The notes beneath the pieces are model-generated. The model had not been told where the DNA came from. It saw nothing but the letters and a program-made list of their open reading frames with translations, and did not search any database. From positions 1 through 64,000 of the forward strand of contig JBILHS010000012.1 in the NCBI GenBank assembly GCA_044350425.1: a stretch of DNA of 64,000 bases. The letters are read 5' to 3'. The stretch's first letter is position 1. The number at the start of each line of letters is the position of its first letter. The DNA is from M3007 sp044350425. GTDB taxonomy: Bacteria > Bacteroidota > Bacteroidia > Chitinophagales > Saprospiraceae. Made by a program: the position numbers and the translations under genes. Shown one piece after another: positions 17,801 to 26,358 of the stretch.

Positions 17801-17931
17801 TCTTCATCACAAAAGACGCTCCATTCGATCCGGAGATCTCTATGTCTACCGGTACTGGCCTCCAAGGCGTAGATTCATTCGCTGCTCCTGCTACACGTAG
17901 CCTGGGTGTGAATTTGAACCTCACGTTCTGA
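14866..17931 (+). CDS. SusC/RagA-family TonB-linked outer-membrane transporter
   Basis: A 1021-residue outer-membrane protein. A signal peptide ends near VLAQ (about 32). Residues 33-115 form the carboxypeptidase-regulatory-like domain (VSGKVTDSATGEALIGASI). A TonB-box-like LDEVVVTALG follows near 116, then the plug (GVQINRSGSGVGGSTRVVLRG, YVIDGIP) and a long beta-barrel ending in LNLTF. SusC proteins import oligosaccharides or peptides with TonB energy, lidded by SusD. It is followed 63 bp later by SusD and preceded by a sugar permease, fitting import of the substrate of this locus. No STN domain is present, so it is not coupled to an anti-sigma factor. Confidence 0.95.
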   Translation: MKVFFTKMSDRGLFKIPVLLLCLALSGQVLAQAVSGKVTDSATGEALIGASINEAGTRNSTLTDVDGNYRLTVSSTSGTLVVSYVGYETVRIPMAGNTTVNISMAGSSVLDEVVVTALGISREKKSLSYSATEISTEELNRVKDPSFVNSLSGKVAGVQINRSGSGVGGSTRVVLRGSKSTRDNNVLYVIDGIPMFNYSPAQPGDIWGQSAGSGSPGSDGGDAISNLNSEDIESSTVLKGASAAALYGSQAANGVILITTKKGKPGMTTVNFSSNLTTENPIELPELQFSYNQTAPGSLDSWGTRAASPDHVKDFFQTGTTLINSLSLTGGNSTAQSYFSFAHTGAKGIVPTSNLQRYNLNFRETANFFKNKLNLSANLNYVHQTGKNRQTSGLYYNPLTGLYFFPRGLDFQEYTDNYETFSSARNTNVQNWTADQDNQQNPYWILNRVPREDSRDRMIAMVTGMWKFNNWLSFQLRGSADKTYDKNDLKAYASTQTTLADANGRYIQSKNEGSSSYGDALFIIDRPSEKIGFNAVIGTSIYDTRLGTQFIDSKGADLRFANVFSLQNIKQPGASIAEGLTRQQLQSVFASAQIGYKSMVYLDVTGRNDWSSTLAYTNNTSFFYPSVGLTGILSEMVTMKGIDFAKVRLSYAQVGNGVSIYDTNPLNTISSVNGLQVNTVRPLPGTELKPELSTSLEAGIDLRTLHNRLGFDITYYKSNTTNQRLSIAAPFGSGYTAYIINAGDIQNSGIEAMINYTPVRSSKFEWNTSLNFTRNVNKVVKLDDRLSDGVFTISGAGVNNYAMVITEGGQFGDILGKKFMRDDRGNIMLDADSKPISGEFGIVGNPNPDFMLGWNNNLKFGNFNLGFLIDGRFGGKVMSITQAMIDELGVSQASADARNNGGIDVGAVRPDGSAAGKIDAQTWYQAVGGRAGFTENYVYDATNIRFRELSIGYAIPKSLVSKSNCLSAVRISVVGRNLFFITKDAPFDPEISMSTGTGLQGVDSFAAPATRSLGVNLNLTF

Positions 17932-17994
17932 TCGGCTTCTTTTCTCTAAAACTGCGATGTCCCATCCAAAGACATTGTTTTCAAATCTTTGAAT

Positions 17995-19584
17995 ATGAAA
18001 AAGAAAGTTCTAATTTTTTCTTCCCTCATAGCTGCCGCCTCAGTAGCAGTGATCACCTTCAATAGCTGCACGAAGGACTTTGAGGAAATCAACAAAGACC
18101 CATACGGGATCTCCAATGATCAGCTGGCCGTAGACTATAAGCTTGTTGGCGAACCATTTAAAGGGGTGCTGCAAAACATTTACTCTTATACGCCAGCCTG
18201 GATCACCCAATTGCAGCAAAACCTCATTGCTGACGTGTATTCCGGCTATATGATGCCTCCAACACCTTTCGCTGGCAACTCGAACAACATGACCTATAAT
18301 CTCGTGGACGGATGGAACACCTGGCCCTGGAACGTAGCCTATAGCAACGTAATGTCGCCGTTGCTGGAGGCAGAACGCAACGCTGGTACAGAGTTTCCTG
18401 AGTTTATCGCCTGGTCAAAAATTTGCAAAGTGGAAGCGATGCACCGGATCAGCGATATTTATGGTCCGATCATTTACACCAAATTTGGAAAGCTGACTGC
18501 TAATGGTGGTGTGGAGTATGATTGTCAGGAAGTCGCTTATGATGCATTTTTCAAAGACCTGGATGCAGCAGTGGCCACCCTGACCCCGCTTGCACAAGAC
18601 CCGGCCTCCCGTAAATCCTTCACCAATTTCGATCTGGTGTATGGCGGCGATTATTCAAAATGGGTACGTTTTGCCAACTCACTTCGTCTCCGCCTGGCGA
18701 TCCGCATTTCTAAGGCAGATCCTGCTCGTGGTAAAGCTGAGGGCGAAAAAGCGATCAGTCACCCACTGGGTGTTATCGTTAGCAACGATGATAACTTCCT
18801 GGTAACCAGCGATGCAGGCATCACTCACCCGCTCAATATTATGGACAACGCCTGGAACGACATTCGGATGGGCGCACCCATGGAAAGTATTCTAAAAGGA
18901 TATAACGACCCACGTTTAGGCAAGTATTTCAACCTTTCTGAAATCGTTCCCGGACAAGCTAAAGGCATCCGTCAGGGTATCGCCATCGCTGCCAAAAACG
19001 ACTATACGGGCTTCTCCTCTTTGGTCGATCTGGGCAAGATTCAACTTATGACTGCAGCAGAGGTCTTTTTCCTTCGGGCGGAGGGCGATGCTCGGGGCTG
19101 GAGTATGGGTGGCACAGCACAGGCAATGTACGAAATGGGCGTAACAATGTCTTTCGCTCAGTATGGATTGGATGCAACCAGTTACCTGACTGACAATAGC
19201 AGTAAACCTGCGCCTTATGTTGATCCGGTGAATTCAGTGAACAATGTCAATGCCGGTGATCCAAATCTGGGGACCGCAACCATTCAGTGGGATGAGGCCG
19301 CTAGTTTTGAAAATAAACTGGAAAAGATCATTACCCAAAAATGGATCTCGATGTATCCGGATGGACAGGAAGCGTGGTCAGAAGTGCGCCGCACTGGCTA
19401 TCCCAAGCTTTTCCCGGTGATCGTAAACAACTCTGGTGGAAAAATTGATACCGATAAATTTATCAAACGGATCAACTTCCCTGCCGGAGAATTCCAGACC
19501 AATGCCGATGAGGTTGCGAAGGCCATTCAATGCCTTGGCGGCGCCGACAATGGTGGCACCTCGCTATGGTGGGATATTGACTAA
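17995..19584 (+). CDS. SusD/RagB-like substrate-binding outer-membrane lipoprotein
   Basis: A 529-residue lipoprotein from the ATG at 17995 (a TTG two codons earlier is less likely). The signal peptide ends in a lipobox FNSC, with cysteine 25 followed by TKDFEEINKDPYG, typical of the SusD-like_2 group. Later segments SKICKVEAMHRISDIYGPIIY, LRLRLAIRISKADP and AAEVFFLRAEG are the helical TPR-like core and the C-terminal signature. SusD binds glycan at the surface and closes the SusC barrel. It is the last gene of the operon and is followed by a clear terminator. Confidence 0.93.
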   Translation: MKKKVLIFSSLIAAASVAVITFNSCTKDFEEINKDPYGISNDQLAVDYKLVGEPFKGVLQNIYSYTPAWITQLQQNLIADVYSGYMMPPTPFAGNSNNMTYNLVDGWNTWPWNVAYSNVMSPLLEAERNAGTEFPEFIAWSKICKVEAMHRISDIYGPIIYTKFGKLTANGGVEYDCQEVAYDAFFKDLDAAVATLTPLAQDPASRKSFTNFDLVYGGDYSKWVRFANSLRLRLAIRISKADPARGKAEGEKAISHPLGVIVSNDDNFLVTSDAGITHPLNIMDNAWNDIRMGAPMESILKGYNDPRLGKYFNLSEIVPGQAKGIRQGIAIAAKNDYTGFSSLVDLGKIQLMTAAEVFFLRAEGDARGWSMGGTAQAMYEMGVTMSFAQYGLDATSYLTDNSSKPAPYVDPVNSVNNVNAGDPNLGTATIQWDEAASFENKLEKIITQKWISMYPDGQEAWSEVRRTGYPKLFPVIVNNSGGKIDTDKFIKRINFPAGEFQTNADEVAKAIQCLGGADNGGTSLWWDID

Positions 19585-19625
19585 CCTTAGACATGGTTTA
19601 ATGATTCTTTAGTATAGTGATAGGA

Positions 19626-19660
19626 GCCTGTCTGCCTTAAACCGCAGGCAGGCTTTTTTT
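19626..19660 (+). terminator. terminator of the nagB-SusCD operon
   Basis: GCCTGTCTGC (19626-19635) and GCAGGCAGGC (19644-19653) pair with a single G-T, leaving an 8-base loop, and are followed by seven Ts. It lies 41 bp after the SusD stop and separates it from the VCBS gene. Confidence 0.85.
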
Positions 19661-19693
19661 ATCAATTTGAAAAACCGTCGTACATTTTCCGCT

Positions 19694-22600
19694 ATGAAAT
19701 TCCTTTTTGCTTGCTCTTTTGTTCTCCTGTACTCCTGTACCGGAAAAACGCCCTCGGAGGCTGCGTTCACTGAAGTACCCAAAAGCCAGACCGGCATTGA
19801 ATTCCGCAACCTTGTCATTGAAAAAGAAACCTTCAATATTTTCAAGTATCAATATTTCTATAACGGCGGAGGTACCGCAGTCGGAGATTTCAACAACGAC
19901 GGCTTACAGGACCTGGTTTTTACCGGTAACATGGTTAAGAATCGCCTGTACCTGAACAAAGGAAATTTCGAATTCCAGGATATCACGAAGGAATCCGGGA
20001 TTGCTGAAAAAGAAGGCTGGTGCACCGGCGCAACACCGGTGGATATCAATGAGGATGGCTGGCTGGATCTCTACATCTGCCGCGCGGGATACCCATTTGA
20101 CAATCTGAGGTCAAACCTTTTATTTATCAACAAAGGCAAGGGCTCCGATGGAATAATAAGGTTTGAGGAAAAATCAGCCGATTATGGGCTCAATGATGTG
20201 GCTCACTCCACCCACGCTTCGTTTTTCGACTATGACAAAGATGGCGACCTGGATCTGTTTTTACTCAATCATTCCACCGTAGAATACTCCCGGGGCTCGC
20301 TCGATATTTATCAGATCAAAAACAAAAAGGACCCTGCCTTTACGAATAAGCTGTTTCGAAATGACGGCCAGAAGTTTACCAACGTCACTGAAACAGCGGG
20401 CATCACCTCCAATGTACTGACTTTCAGTCTGGGGGTAAATACCTGTGATATCAATCAGGATGGCTGGCCGGATGTCTTTGTATCCAACGACTTTAACGAA
20501 CCGGACTACCTTTTCATCAACCAGAAGGATGGTACTTTTCAGGAAGAACTCGCCAAACGATTCGATCACACCTCCCTTTTTTCAATGGGCTGCGATATTG
20601 CTGATTTTGATGGGGATGCTTTACCTGACCTGATCAGTCTCGATATGCTGCCGGAAGGAAACCACCTTCAAAAAATGCACTCCGGAGTAGACAATTTTGA
20701 AAAAGTGTATCAAATGATCCGAAGTGGCTTTTACAAACAATATAGCCGAAACATGCTTCAGCATAACAACAGGGATGGAAGTTTCACAGAAATTGGCCAG
20801 TTTGCAGGCGTATCAAACACCGACTGGAGTTGGTCGTCCCTGTTTTTTGATTTTGACAATGATGGTCAACGCGACCTGTTTATAAGCAATGGATACCCAC
20901 GGGATCATACCAACATGGATTTTTTAAAATTTACAGCTGACGAGGTCGTAAACATCCAGAAAGGAAAGGAAAGCATTCGTTTTCAGGAGTATTTGCAAAA
21001 AATGCCACCTATCATTGAAGCGAATTACTTCTACAAAAATGAAGGTGAGTTGAAATTTTCAAATCAGGCCAATGCCTGGGGTTTATCCAAGCCCGTAGTA
21101 ACCCAAAGCGCCTCCTGGGCAGATCTGGACAACGATGGCGACCTGGATCTGATCCTGAATAATACCAACGATTTTGCAAGTATTCTGGAAAATCACGCAG
21201 ATCAAAACCCCGATAATCACTGGCTCAGGATAAATTTAAAGGGGCCAAAGACCAATCCTAACGGCATTGGGACAAAGGTCTGGGCTTATGCAGCAGGTAA
21301 GGTTTTTTATATCGAACAAAATATGGTGCGGGGATTCCAATCTTCCGTAGATCCTGTTTTATCCCTGGGGCTTGGGAATGCCCCAAAATTAGACTCATTG
21401 ATCATTGTCTGGCCCACAGACGAAATGGAGGTCTTAAAAAACGTGCCTGCCAACCAAACCCTAAATGTCAAAATAGAGGACTCAAAGGGTCGGTACAATT
21501 ATGCTGCACCGTCAGTAAAAACAGCTTTCTTTTCAAAAACCCCGGATGCAATCCCATTCCAGCACCATGAAAACGAAAACAACGATTTTAAAAAGCAAAG
21601 CCTGCTTCCCTGGTTCTACTCACGCCAGGGCCCGGCAATTGCTGTGGCGGATGTGAATGGAGATGGGCAGGAAGACGCTTATTGCGGCGGAGCAAAAGGT
21701 CAATCCGGACAGATATTCTTGCAGTCCGGCACTGGTTTTACTAGTCCGCCGCAACCCGCTTTTGCTTCAGATGCCTCCAGTGAAGATTGCGCTGCAGCCT
21801 TTTTTGATGCCGATGGGGATGGCGATCAGGATCTGTATGTTTGTTCCGGCGGATATGAATTTGAAGAAAAAGACCCTGCCTTGCAGGATCGGCTTTACCT
21901 CAATGACGGGCACGGCAAATTTTCCAAAACGCTCAAAGCCCTACCTGAATCTACTCAACCAAGCACCTGCGTGAAGCCTGGAGACTTGGATGGCGACGGC
22001 GACCTGGATCTGTTTAAGGGGGGAGGCATTCTATCCGGCAGGTTCCCTCAATTTGCAGAAAGTCAAATATTGGTGAACGACGGCAAAGGAAATTTTTCAA
22101 TCCAGAAAACATTGCCCGGGGCCACAGATGCCGTTTGGTTAGATCTTGAAAACGATCGGGATCTAGATCTGGTTTTGGTAGCAGAATGGTCGCCCATCCG
22201 ATTCTATGAAAATCAAAAGGGCGAATTGACAGAAAAAACGACCCAATACCTTGCTCAAAATCCGGAAGGCTTCTGGAACACCCTTCAGTCTGCTGACCTG
22301 GATGGCGATGGAGACCTTGATCTCGTGGCTGGCAACTTTGGCCTGAACAGCCAGCTACATGCTTCAGAAGCAGAACCCATTGAACTTTATTCAGCCGACT
22401 TTGACCAAAACGGAAGCATCGACCCTTTGATGTTTCATTATATGCAAGGCAAGTCTTACCCCTTTGTTTCGATGGAAGACATGACAGGTCAACTGCCTTA
22501 TCTTCGCAAAAAATTCAACTATTTCAAAGACTATGCCGATGCACAGGTCGGTGACATCCTTACGCAGGAGCAGATAAAAAGAGCCGATCGAAAGCAGGTA

Positions 22601-22972
22601 AAAACCCTGGAATCGTCCTGGATTGAAAATGTCAATGGACAATTTAAGCGGCATGTACTTCCAACTGAAGCCCAATTTGCTCCGGTCGAAGCCATCACGA
22701 TACTGGATGTCAACCAGGATGGAAAGGCAGACCTGATCTTAACTGGAAACCGAACCAACGCAAGGGTTAAGCTTGGCAACCTCAGTGGCAACCATGGACA
22801 ATTATTTTTGGGAGATGGCCATGGAGGCTTTCAATTTGTGCCATACGATCAGTCTGGTTTCAACATAAGGGGCGATGTACAGGCAATCAGCAACATCAAA
22901 GTAAAAGGGAAGCAAGCCTTATTATTTGGTGTGAACAATAACAGGGCTGAGCTTTGGAAGCTTACCCGGTAA
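19694..22972 (+). CDS. VCBS/FG-GAP repeat lipoprotein with ASPIC/UnbV domain
   Basis: About 1092 residues from the ATG that opens into a lipoprotein signal (MKFLFACSFVLLYSC). It contains many calcium-binding FG-GAP/VCBS repeats of the form D.N.DG..D, for example VGDFNNDGLQDLVF, VDINEDGWLDLYI, WADLDNDGDLDLIL and SADLDGDGDLDLVAG, probably two seven-bladed propellers. Between them is an ASPIC/UnbV-type segment (IVWPTDEMEVLKNVPANQTL, about residue 570). Proteins of this type are common surface or periplasmic lipoproteins in Bacteroidota, often encoded next to SusCD, and are thought to bind ligands or assist surface complexes. The operon terminator lies before it, so it is probably transcribed separately. 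Confidence 0.9.
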   Translation: MKFLFACSFVLLYSCTGKTPSEAAFTEVPKSQTGIEFRNLVIEKETFNIFKYQYFYNGGGTAVGDFNNDGLQDLVFTGNMVKNRLYLNKGNFEFQDITKESGIAEKEGWCTGATPVDINEDGWLDLYICRAGYPFDNLRSNLLFINKGKGSDGIIRFEEKSADYGLNDVAHSTHASFFDYDKDGDLDLFLLNHSTVEYSRGSLDIYQIKNKKDPAFTNKLFRNDGQKFTNVTETAGITSNVLTFSLGVNTCDINQDGWPDVFVSNDFNEPDYLFINQKDGTFQEELAKRFDHTSLFSMGCDIADFDGDALPDLISLDMLPEGNHLQKMHSGVDNFEKVYQMIRSGFYKQYSRNMLQHNNRDGSFTEIGQFAGVSNTDWSWSSLFFDFDNDGQRDLFISNGYPRDHTNMDFLKFTADEVVNIQKGKESIRFQEYLQKMPPIIEANYFYKNEGELKFSNQANAWGLSKPVVTQSASWADLDNDGDLDLILNNTNDFASILENHADQNPDNHWLRINLKGPKTNPNGIGTKVWAYAAGKVFYIEQNMVRGFQSSVDPVLSLGLGNAPKLDSLIIVWPTDEMEVLKNVPANQTLNVKIEDSKGRYNYAAPSVKTAFFSKTPDAIPFQHHENENNDFKKQSLLPWFYSRQGPAIAVADVNGDGQEDAYCGGAKGQSGQIFLQSGTGFTSPPQPAFASDASSEDCAAAFFDADGDGDQDLYVCSGGYEFEEKDPALQDRLYLNDGHGKFSKTLKALPESTQPSTCVKPGDLDGDGDLDLFKGGGILSGRFPQFAESQILVNDGKGNFSIQKTLPGATDAVWLDLENDRDLDLVLVAEWSPIRFYENQKGELTEKTTQYLAQNPEGFWNTLQSADLDGDGDLDLVAGNFGLNSQLHASEAEPIELYSADFDQNGSIDPLMFHYMQGKSYPFVSMEDMTGQLPYLRKKFNYFKDYADAQVGDILTQEQIKRADRKQVKTLESSWIENVNGQFKRHVLPTEAQFAPVEAITILDVNQDGKADLILTGNRTNARVKLGNLSGNHGQLFLGDGHGGFQFVPYDQSGFNIRGDVQAISNIKVKGKQALLFGVNNNRAELWKLTR

Positions 22973-23018
22973 AAACCACCTCCGTCAGGCACTATCCTAT
23001 TCAAATCCAACGATTTAA

Positions 23019-24047
23019 ATGCACTTTTTTACCCGTTTAACCCAATGGGAGTACCACCCCTGGTGGCTGGCCAACATCCCGGTATACGGCTATTGGCTAT
23101 GGTTTGCTGCACGCGCCAGGCATCTGATCTTCTTTTCAAACGTGAATCCCGCGATTCCGCTGGGCGGCGCCATGGGCGAGTCTAAATGGAATATCCTGGA
23201 GTTGCTACCGCCTGAAATATTACCTAATACAATCCCTGTGCAGCCCGGGGAGGACTTTACAAATATCATGGCCGCGCTGGATCGGGCAAAAATCAGCTTC
23301 CCGCTTATCGCCAAACCTGATGTAGGAGAGCGGGGTTTTTTGGTCAAAAAAGTAGAGAACCCTGAAATTCTACGCGAATATCTTTCGCGCTGGAATGTAA
23401 AATTCATCCTGCAGGAGTTCCTTTCCCTACCCGTAGAGGCTTCTGTACTGTACCATGTTTATCCAGGAGAAGGCGGCTTATTTGGCATCACTTCTGTATG
23501 TCTCAAAGAGTTTCTTTCAGTCGTTGGCGATGGCGTTACAAACATCGGGCAATTAATGGCAAAAAACGCCCGATCGGCTTTCCAACTCCCTCGTTTTGAG
23601 CGGGATTTTCCGGAAGTATTGAAAAAAACACCTGCAGCAGGAGAGACCGTTTTGTTAGAGCCTATTGGCAATCACTCCAGAGGCACAAAGTTTTTAAATG
23701 GGAATCACTTGATCTCTCCGGAAATGCTGGCAGTTTTTGAACCCATTTGTCGACAGATCCGCGGGGTTCACTACGCGCGTTTCGATCTGAAAAGCACTTC
23801 TCTTGAAGCACTTCAACGAGGAGAGTTCAAAGCTATGGAACTCAATGGTGTACTTGGAGAACCAGCCCATATTTACGATCCTGGCCATGGAATGATTCGG
23901 GCTTACCGCGATCTTTATCAGCATTGGAGATTGCTTTTTCGTCTGAACCGGGCCCAGCGAAAAATGGGCCACTACCCCACCCCGCTGGGCGAGGCATTGC
24001 GTTTTGCCCGGGGGTATTTCCGATATAAGAAAATGTTGGAATTGTAG
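23019..24047 (+). CDS. ATP-grasp domain protein of unknown substrate
   Basis: A 342-residue protein. Residues 85-300 look like an ATP-grasp ligase: FPLIAKPDVGERGFLVKKV (the phosphate-loop and lysine strand), KFILQEFLSLPVEASVLY (the hinge acid), and FDLKSTS ... FKAMELNG with the magnesium-binding E-L-N near 280. The first 60 residues contain hydrophobic, tryptophan-rich segments (WLANIPVYGYWLWFAAR). ATP-grasp enzymes join a carboxylate to an amine or thiol through an acyl-phosphate. I do not recognise the substrate. It follows the VCBS gene by 46 bp on the same strand and may be in its transcript. Confidence 0.75.
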   Translation: MHFFTRLTQWEYHPWWLANIPVYGYWLWFAARARHLIFFSNVNPAIPLGGAMGESKWNILELLPPEILPNTIPVQPGEDFTNIMAALDRAKISFPLIAKPDVGERGFLVKKVENPEILREYLSRWNVKFILQEFLSLPVEASVLYHVYPGEGGLFGITSVCLKEFLSVVGDGVTNIGQLMAKNARSAFQLPRFERDFPEVLKKTPAAGETVLLEPIGNHSRGTKFLNGNHLISPEMLAVFEPICRQIRGVHYARFDLKSTSLEALQRGEFKAMELNGVLGEPAHIYDPGHGMIRAYRDLYQHWRLLFRLNRAQRKMGHYPTPLGEALRFARGYFRYKKMLEL

Positions 24048-24101
24048 CGGCGGCTTTAGCCGCTGTATCTCTTGGGAAAACAGCGGGGCTAAAGCCGCCG
24101 C
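24047..24101. repeat. GC-rich hairpin (REP-like) after the ATP-grasp gene
   Basis: GCGGCGGCTTTAGCCGCTGT (24047-24066) pairs with an imperfect complement at 24080-24101 (ACAGCGGGGCTAAAGCCGCC...). Each arm also contains its own small palindrome, GGCTTTAGCC. It is not followed by a T-run on either strand, so it is not a standard terminator; it resembles a dispersed palindromic element. The remaining 24102-24288 stretch shows nothing I can name. Confidence 0.6.
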
Positions 24102-24288
24102 CATAAAAAAGGCAAGAGACTTTTCCCGCGCCTTAGAATTTTTGAATTCGGAGAACAATACTTACACACAGACCAACAGATTGCGAAAACTGTGCCAGAA
24201 ATTATTTTTAATTTTAATTTATTTAACAAGAGCATGTGAAAGCTACCTGAACAGATTTTGGCGTGTGTCTGAAAAACCGAACAGGATT

Positions 24289-26214
24289 TTACTTCGCCAA
24301 AAAGTCATTGTACAAAGTTTGCAGATAAGCCTGGGCATGGATCCGATCTTCAGCATCTAACTCCCCTTCAAAAATACGCCACGTTTTACTGCCAAATTCG
24401 TAAAAACCCTTGCCACGTGCCGTGGCCCATCCAATCCCATTTTCATTGGTATAATAGGCAAAACCATAGGATCGCTTGTCTATCTGTTCGGAGGCATCTA
24501 CCTCAAAAAGATTGTGGCTCCAGGCACACCGGATCGGTTTGGAGTGACCATCTTTCCCGGTTTTCAGCACACTTTGCAGGATTTCAGGAATATCGTGGTG
24601 ATTTCCATATGCATGAATCCGCTGACCGCGTCGGGCATCCAGCAAAGGTTTTCCAAAGACGATCAATGGAAGATGACGCGATTGAGGTCGGTCCATGCCG
24701 ACTCCGCCGGGTTGGGAGGCGCCATGATCTGCCACCAGCACAAAAATGGTATTTTCGTACCAGGGCTGCTGTTCGACCGTTTTGAAAAACTTCCCAATGG
24801 CATGATCTGCAAAACTGGCGCTGTTCAGAAATTTCTCCTGATCGCTGGTTCCCGACCATTTACTTTGAAATGGCACATCGTAGGGTGGATGCAGGCTCAG
24901 GGTCATCGCAGTTACAAAAAAGGGCGGACGCAGGCTATTGATTTCCGCAGCCGTCCGTTGCAATAAAACATCATCATCCGCACCCCATCGTTGTGTTTTT
25001 TCAGCGCTATTAAAATCATTTTCTGAAATGATTTTGTCAAAACGCTGATTCGCCAGCCATAGACCCAGATTGGCAAAAGTCAGCTCACCACCGTATAAAA
25101 ATGCGGTGGAGTATCCGTTTTCGTGCAACACCCGTGGAATAGACTCCAGCTTTGAGGCCTTATCATCCAGTAGTATGATGCTTTGATCCGGCTGTGCCGG
25201 ATAACCAGCCAAAACCGACACGATTCCCTGATCCGTGCGGTAGCCGCTTCCGTAAATATTTTCAAACAGCATACCTTCCCGGATCAGTCGACTTAAATTG
25301 GGACAAACACCTGGCTCACCACCCAGTTCTTCCACTACCTGGGCCGTATGGCTCTCCAAAATAATAAAAACGACATTCGTCTGGATCGGGACACTATCGG
25401 CTGCAAGATTTGGACGCAGGAAATCAAAGACATCATCCCGCTTTCCTTTAGACCAAAGTGCCTTGACTTCCTTTTCGGCCACTGAATCGGCCATAAATGA
25501 AAATCGGTTCACTGTAGAACGCGTTTCAATCAGGCTATGACTCAGGCTCCATCCCGGGTTGGTGGCCGCATGATTGTCAAATAAATGTGAAGAATAGTAC
25601 ACTGCACTCTCATTGATCGGCATGACCCCGGTGCCGCCTCTGATACCGAGGATCAACAGTCCCAGCCAAATTGGTAGGGCCAATAAGTTCCAGGCGGAAG
25701 TTTTTCCAGTATAGACCTGTACACCGACCACTTTTTTATACCCCAGGATCATAAGCCAAACAAAGCCTGCATAAATCAATAAACTTGCCAGCTTAAAGGG
25801 CAGGGACATCGAGTCAAGCAATGCAGTGGGGGTTTTAAAATACTCCACGGCACGGTTGTTCAGGGGAGTCTGCCATTCCTGGTATAGAAAAACATTCGCC
25901 CCAAAAATAAAGATCAATACACTGAATATCAATATATTGAATGTGAAAATGCTTTTTTCAAGTCCAGCGTAAGCCGCGCTTCCGAAAGCAATACCCAATT
26001 GCCACAAAATTATAGGAAGCGCCAGCAAGTAGGCCGCGAAACTAAAATCCAGGGGCAATGCATGCCAAAAGGAAAGCCAGGTGCCGCCCGGGTTTTCAAC
26101 AGACCAATCGCTTCGAAACCACAGTACGAACCACAGCCGGAATACGACAAAAAACAACATCCAGAACGCCAGCAAGCGGAATGGAAAAAGATAAATACGC
26201 AAACTTTTTAGCAT
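24289..26214 (-). CDS. LTA synthase-family membrane sulfatase/phosphotransferase
   Basis: A 641-residue protein. The first 220 residues hold about five transmembrane helices, and the C-terminal 350 residues are an alkaline-phosphatase/sulfatase-superfamily domain on the periplasmic side. Motifs are VVFIILESHTAQ (metal-binding glutamate), SGYRTDQGIVSVLAGYP (nucleophilic threonine), SLHPPYDVPF and VADHGASQPGG (D-H metal ligands). LtaS relatives in Gram-negatives transfer phosphoglycerol or phosphoethanolamine to glycans or lipids. No lipoteichoic acid is expected in Bacteroidota, so modification of periplasmic glucans, lipids or surface polysaccharide is more likely. It is transcribed alone, convergent with the ATP-grasp gene. 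Confidence 0.87.
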   Translation of the reverse strand: MLKSLRIYLFPFRLLAFWMLFFVVFRLWFVLWFRSDWSVENPGGTWLSFWHALPLDFSFAAYLLALPIILWQLGIAFGSAAYAGLEKSIFTFNILIFSVLIFIFGANVFLYQEWQTPLNNRAVEYFKTPTALLDSMSLPFKLASLLIYAGFVWLMILGYKKVVGVQVYTGKTSAWNLLALPIWLGLLILGIRGGTGVMPINESAVYYSSHLFDNHAATNPGWSLSHSLIETRSTVNRFSFMADSVAEKEVKALWSKGKRDDVFDFLRPNLAADSVPIQTNVVFIILESHTAQVVEELGGEPGVCPNLSRLIREGMLFENIYGSGYRTDQGIVSVLAGYPAQPDQSIILLDDKASKLESIPRVLHENGYSTAFLYGGELTFANLGLWLANQRFDKIISENDFNSAEKTQRWGADDDVLLQRTAAEINSLRPPFFVTAMTLSLHPPYDVPFQSKWSGTSDQEKFLNSASFADHAIGKFFKTVEQQPWYENTIFVLVADHGASQPGGVGMDRPQSRHLPLIVFGKPLLDARRGQRIHAYGNHHDIPEILQSVLKTGKDGHSKPIRCAWSHNLFEVDASEQIDKRSYGFAYYTNENGIGWATARGKGFYEFGSKTWRIFEGELDAEDRIHAQAYLQTLYNDFLAK

Positions 26215-26358
26215 GGAAAAAATGGAAGCAAGACCGCAAAGTTAAGTTTATGTAACGTAATCAACCTTTATTCAGCCTAATTAACCATTTTTCAGCCTTA
26301 AATGCCCCTTGTTTCCCAAAAAATGCCTTTTTTTGCGCACTCGTTTTCTCTAACACCC

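Noticed and set aside
19694..22972. Repeated D.N.DG motifs as a DNA repeat array
   Set aside because: The repeats are in the protein (FG-GAP/VCBS blades) and diverge at DNA level; not a CRISPR or tandem DNA repeat.
24047..24101. Possible terminator after the ATP-grasp gene
   Set aside because: The hairpin is strong but has no T-run on either strand; recorded as a REP-like repeat instead.
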